Positions 5,868 to 7,954 of a stretch of DNA of 7,954 nucleotides are shown one piece after another. The stretch's first letter is position 1; each line of letters opens with the position of its first letter. The stretch is from CAZUSC01 sp964622915 (lineage in GTDB: Bacteria; Patescibacteriota; Andersenbacteria; UBA10190), in contig CAZUSC010000010.1 in NCBI GenBank assembly GCA_964622915.1, positions 1 through 7,954 of the forward strand, given 5' to 3'. Under the pieces are notes generated by a model, which had not been told where the DNA came from, did not search any database, and worked only from the letters and a program-made list of their open reading frames with translations. Made by a program: the position numbers and the translations under genes.

Positions 5868-6724
5868 GTGTTTTTACCTATCGCAGCGTAGAACCCACAC
5901 CACGAGAATACCGCTTCAAAGAATGCGAAGCCGGAGAAGAAGATAACTATAGGGCTCCAGGTGGTAGTAATCGCCCACAAGAGCAATCCTAGGCCAATAG
6001 CGAGACGGAGCAAGCGGTCGCCTTTGCCAATATTCTTATGCACGCCATGCATGGTGCCCTTTGCCACGCGCTTCAAAATTGCTCGGTAGATGAGGCCGAC
6101 AATACCGGCAAGAACGTACATTATGACTATGAGCCCCCAACCGAATGGCGAAAGGATAAATCCTATTGGCGATTCATTGAAAAAGTTTTTCTTGAGCTCG
6201 GGGATCACGGTGAGCGCATTCATCCCTTCCTTGCCGTCAAAAGCTTCTATCTCGCCTATGGCAAGCGAATACTTGCTATCGTTCTCGCTACTTGAGACCC
6301 GTATCTCGTATTCACCGGCCTCTGCGCGCGCTTTGTATTCCGGCCCCATCCAGTAGGTGTCGCGACCAAATGGCTCAAAAAACTTGGTCCACTCAAAGTT
6401 CGTGCCGTCAAGCTTTGCGAGCTCCGCGCCGTCTTTTAAAATAACTGCCGAGACATCCTTTTTCTGCCCCAGAATATCCGGCACCAAAACATTTACATAC
6501 AAATCAAATGCCTCACTTGCCTGTATGACATACACATCCGGCACACCGGCGAGCGTGCCATAATACGCCTTTGAAACTTCAGGATCAGTAACCGTTGTAA
6601 GCCGACTCTCCACAATCCTCGGCTGATGCGCCAAAGCAAGCGCCGGCGCCAAAACAACCATCGCAACCGTGAGTGAAGTTATTTTCCGAATTTTGGATTG
6701 TGAATACCGGTTGCAGGTGGTCAT
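5849..6724 (-). CDS. Secreted-domain/DUF2892 fusion membrane protein
   Basis: This 291-aa protein has a signal peptide (cleavage plausible after LALA at 29-32, leaving HQPR...). A soluble extracytoplasmic domain follows (about 33-190), with phrases such as DPEVSKAYYG, FDLYVNVLVPD, FFEPFGRDTYWMGPEYKA and EYEIRVSSSENDSKYSLAIGE, suggesting a beta-sandwich. Next come a membrane helix (about 194-215) and a C-terminal DUF2892/YgaP-type inner-membrane domain (229-289: KNIGKGDRLLRLAIGL, then FSWCGFYAAIGKNTCP) with its typical Cys pair (C276, C287). DUF2892 is normally about 60 aa and stands alone or is fused to rhodanese; here it is joined to a secreted domain. Function is unknown; a role in envelope sulfur or metal handling is speculative. 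It is the first gene of the operon with the TolB-like gene. TGCTAAAAT 6 nt upstream supports the ATG. Confidence 0.88.
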   Translation of the reverse strand: MTTCNRYSQSKIRKITSLTVAMVVLAPALALAHQPRIVESRLTTVTDPEVSKAYYGTLAGVPDVYVIQASEAFDLYVNVLVPDILGQKKDVSAVILKDGAELAKLDGTNFEWTKFFEPFGRDTYWMGPEYKARAEAGEYEIRVSSSENDSKYSLAIGEIEAFDGKEGMNALTVIPELKKNFFNESPIGFILSPFGWGLIVIMYVLAGIVGLIYRAILKRVAKGTMHGVHKNIGKGDRLLRLAIGLGLLLWAITTTWSPIVIFFSGFAFFEAVFSWCGFYAAIGKNTCPMDG

Positions 6725-6730
6725 AAGTTC

Positions 6731-6739
6731 ATTTTAGCA
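6731..6739 (-). promoter_or_regulatory. Extended -10 promoter giving a leaderless start at 6724 (minus)
   Basis: On the minus strand TGCTAAAAT (6739 to 6731) is followed by 6 nt and the ATG at 6724. This is the same extended -10 and 6-nt spacing as the 1110 gene. No -35 box is seen at the usual distance. Confidence 0.6.
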
Positions 6740-7023
6740 TTTTTGCAACAAAATACCCTCCCGCCGTGCCCCGTAGGAGCGGCGTTAACCCCGTAGATCC
6801 CGCCTCAGCGGGATTCTTCGGGGCTGTGGTACTGGGGTTCGCGCGTGCGACCTCAATTTCTTAATAAATAGTGGCTGACCCCATTCCCATCGAAAACTAC
6901 AGTTTGAGCTAAAAGAACCCTTTAATACAGTAGTTGCTACTCGGCATCATCCTATTGGGCTCTAAGGGACGAAGAAAGTGCGAACCAAACTTGCCTTGCA
7001 TAAACGGCCTACTTTCAAGCCGG
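6740..7023. other. Noncoding region between two minus-strand genes
   Basis: There is no convincing gene in this stretch. Its left third (6762-6855) holds three consecutive hairpins, listed separately, followed by TTTCTT. Next comes AGTGGCTGACCCCATT (6870-6885), whose last 13 bases recur at 5831-5843. From 6890 to 7023 I see no fold or motif I can support, only an open frame on the plus strand (6934-7188) that looks non-protein-like and crosses the 7094-7489 gene. Confidence 0.5.
6762..6855. repeat. Three-hairpin REP-like palindromic element
   Basis: Hairpin 1 pairs CGCCG (6762-6766) with CGGCG (6780-6784). Hairpin 2 has ATCCCGC (6797-6803), loop CTCA, GCGGGAT (6808-6814), plus an outer stem CCCCG (6789-6793) with CGGGG (6819-6823). 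Hairpin 3 pairs TGGGGT+CGC (6833-6842) with GCGACCTCA (6847-6855), with a GCGT loop, one bulged T and one G-U pair. CCCCGTAG occurs twice (6769-6776, 6789-6796), so CGGGG could pair with either copy. The composition is much GC-richer than the flanks. It resembles dispersed palindromic repeats; copy number elsewhere cannot be seen from here. Confidence 0.55.
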
Positions 7024-7061
7024 AAAAAAGAAAGTGCTCGACACTTAAGTCCAAGCACTTT
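7024..7061 (-). terminator. Terminator of the 7094-7489 gene, possibly bidirectional
   Basis: AAAGTGCT (7031-7038) and AGCACTTT (7054-7061) form a perfect 8-bp stem with a 15-nt loop. On the minus strand the stem is followed by a C and six T (7030-7024), 33 nt after the stop of the RS-rich gene. On the plus strand TTTTGTTT follows, so it could also work weakly in the other direction. Confidence 0.7.
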
Positions 7062-7093
7062 TGTTTCCTATCAGGGCATTGCTACCGCAGGGC

Positions 7094-7489
7094 TTATGAA
7101 GTCCTTTCGCCCAAAACACGATCAATCACACCAACGGGAAGTCCTGCTGTTACTCGCTGAGCCCTCAAGGCCTGGAGGTCACCCGTAGATCTTCCACTCG
7201 TTTCGGCGTAGCGCTGTCCATACGCTTTACCTCCCGCACGCACTCGAGCTGCTGCTCGGTTAGCCCTATTGTGATAAGCGACGCCACACAGCAGTCCCTC
7301 AGCCTCGCGTTCAGTAATCAAACTATCAAGCTCTACATCCGACAGCACTTCCGTCTCTGCGTAGCGCCGTCCATATGTTTTGCTACTCAACGACCGAGAC
7401 CGCGGTGAACGAGAAGACGAAGAACGACTTGAAGACACAGACTGCTTACTTTCCCCGCGCAACCAACGAAAGAGTTTGCGAAAGATCAT
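7094..7489 (-). CDS. RS-rich small protein with duplicated YG-x-RYAET motif
   Basis: This 131-aa protein starts with a short basic amphipathic segment (MIFRKLFRWLRG). A Ser/Arg-rich linker follows (about 14-36, with SSSRSSSSRSPRSRS). Then come two copies of a 34-aa motif, residues 37-70 and 88-121, offset by 51 residues. The copies share 16 of 34 residues, including K-x-YG-x-RYAET at the front and GL-x-x-GV at the end. Similarity is visible in DNA too (around 7205-7222 and 7358-7375), so this is a tandem duplication and strong evidence for a real gene. I do not recognise the family. Unlike its neighbours it has a textbook ribosome binding site. Its codon use and RS linker stand out, so transfer is possible. 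Confidence 0.75.
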   Translation of the reverse strand: MIFRKLFRWLRGESKQSVSSSRSSSSRSPRSRSLSSKTYGRRYAETEVLSDVELDSLITEREAEGLLCGVAYHNRANRAAARVRAGGKAYGQRYAETSGRSTGDLQALRAQRVTAGLPVGVIDRVLGERTS

Positions 7490-7492
7490 ACT

Positions 7493-7500
7493 TCACCTCC
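7493..7500 (-). promoter_or_regulatory. Strong Shine-Dalgarno site for the 7489 start
   Basis: On the minus strand GGAGGTGA (7500 to 7493) precedes the ATG, with the GGAGG core 6 nt from it. It decides the start at 7489 and is the only strong ribosome binding site in the window. Confidence 0.8.
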
Positions 7501-7541
7501 GATCTAGAACAAGAAAATGTCAGTAAAAGCCTCCCAAAACA

Positions 7542-7570
7542 AGTTTTCCGAACATCATCGAATATGTCAA
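7542..7570 (-). promoter_or_regulatory. Candidate promoter of the RS-rich gene
   Basis: A perfect TTGACA -35 box on the minus strand (7570 to 7565) is followed after 17 nt by AAAACT (7547 to 7542), a poor -10 (3 of 6 matches). It would give a leader of about 45 nt containing the ribosome binding site. Confidence 0.35.
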
Positions 7571-7687
7571 CTGCCTGACTCACCATTGCATAGCTCCGCA
7601 TCGTGAACGACGTTAGAACTATTTTTCGGAGTCAAAATGATTATATCTATATACCAGACTTAAGGCCACAGGGGCAGATTTAGTTTA

Positions 7688-7716
7688 TTGATAAATGAGG
7701 CAAGTCGTTCTATTAT
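7688..7716 (+). promoter_or_regulatory. Promoter giving a leaderless start at 7724
   Basis: TTGATA (7688-7693), a 17-nt spacer and TATTAT (7711-7716) form a near-consensus promoter with one mismatch in each box. The -10 box ends exactly 7 nt before the ATG at 7724. It is the best complete promoter in the window. Confidence 0.75.
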
Positions 7717-7723
7717 GAATATC

Positions 7724-7930
7724 ATGAAGTCAAACTGGAAAAGGATACTAGGTATTGTACTGATAATCTACGGTGGCCTAGGCACCATTAGTGGGGTTGT
7801 AGATTTTTTTGACCAAGGAGATGTCAATTTTCTCTCTAGTGCCTTTGCTGTGTTAATGCTTATTGTGGGTATCAACCTTTGGCGTAAAGGTACTGATACG
7901 ATGAAATCCCATTCTAACGACGATAAATAA
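7724..7930 (+). CDS. Small two-span membrane protein of unknown function
   Basis: The product has 68 aa with a basic N-terminus (MKSNWKR), two hydrophobic segments (about residues 8-25, ILGIVLIIYGGLGTISGV, and 36-51, FLSSAFAVLMLIVGIN), a short acidic loop between them (DFFDQGD), and a hydrophilic basic-acidic tail. Both ends are predicted in the cytoplasm. The topology resembles many unnamed small bacterial membrane proteins; I cannot assign a function. In-frame starts at TTG 7688 and ATG 7715 exist, but the first is the -35 box and the second overlaps the -10 box. The ATG at 7724, 7 nt after the -10, is therefore preferred. It is divergent from the RS-rich gene across about 230 bp. Confidence 0.75.
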   Translation: MKSNWKRILGIVLIIYGGLGTISGVVDFFDQGDVNFLSSAFAVLMLIVGINLWRKGTDTMKSHSNDDK

Positions 7931-7954
7931 TCTCAATCTCCGCGGTGTACCAAG

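Noticed and set aside
6833..6860. tRNA or T-arm-like sequence (GGTTCG) in the intergenic region
   Set aside because: No acceptor stem, anticodon arm or CCA context can be folded around it; the bases are better explained by hairpin 3.
6934..7188. Plus-strand open frames of 84 and 60 aa
   Set aside because: They cross the terminator at 7024-7061 and the end of the opposite RS-rich gene, and have no promoter or ribosome binding site in place.
1..7954. CRISPR array, phage, toxin-antitoxin or defence system
   Set aside because: No regularly spaced repeats, nucleases, integrases or paired small toxin/antitoxin genes are visible.

Overview
The window looks like a chromosomal piece of a Patescibacteria (CPR) bacterium. 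The class is not resolved; Saccharibacteria-like or Parcubacteria-like are both possible. The grounds are small, densely packed genes of roughly even base composition, several short membrane-anchored proteins without clear family names, a stand-alone bacterial SWIB-domain protein, and a secreted-domain/DUF2892 fusion of a kind I associate with these lineages. This placement is inference from family flavour, not from a marker gene. There is no rRNA, tRNA, CRISPR array, phage module or transposase gene.

Layout. 1-577 (+): the 3' end of a small alpha-helical protein with a Ser/Pro/Thr tail, then a 104-aa single-span membrane protein. 732-983 (+): SWIB-domain protein, closed by a perfect palindromic terminator. 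1110-1325 (+): a very basic 71-aa protein. 1445-2866 (+): CPA2-type cation:proton antiporter. 2863-3426 (-): VTT/DedA-like membrane protein whose stop codon overlaps the antiporter's stop tail to tail. 3515-4669 (+): membrane-anchored protein with an apparently inactive M23/LytM-like domain. 4845-6724 (-): a two-gene operon, a secreted-domain/DUF2892 fusion followed with a 19-bp overlap by a membrane-anchored TolB/PD40-like beta-propeller. 6740-7023: noncoding, with three tandem hairpins. 7094-7489 (-): RS-rich protein with a duplicated 34-aa motif. 7724-7930 (+): 68-aa two-span membrane protein.

The unifying theme is the cell envelope: at least seven of the eleven genes encode membrane-spanning or membrane-anchored products. 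The most striking regulatory signal is that five genes, on both strands, have a -10-like hexamer ending exactly 6 or 7 nt before the ATG, with no Shine-Dalgarno sequence. This is the geometry of leaderless mRNAs. It also fixes several start codons: the upstream TTG of the last gene turns out to be its -35 box. The RS-rich repeat gene is the exception, with a strong GGAGGTGA ribosome binding site. All eleven stop codons are TAA or TAG.

No defence system or other complete new system is visible. The best candidates for something undescribed are the three-hairpin intergenic element, a possible small RNA at 4727-4781 (-), the duplicated-motif RS protein and the inactive M23-like envelope protein.
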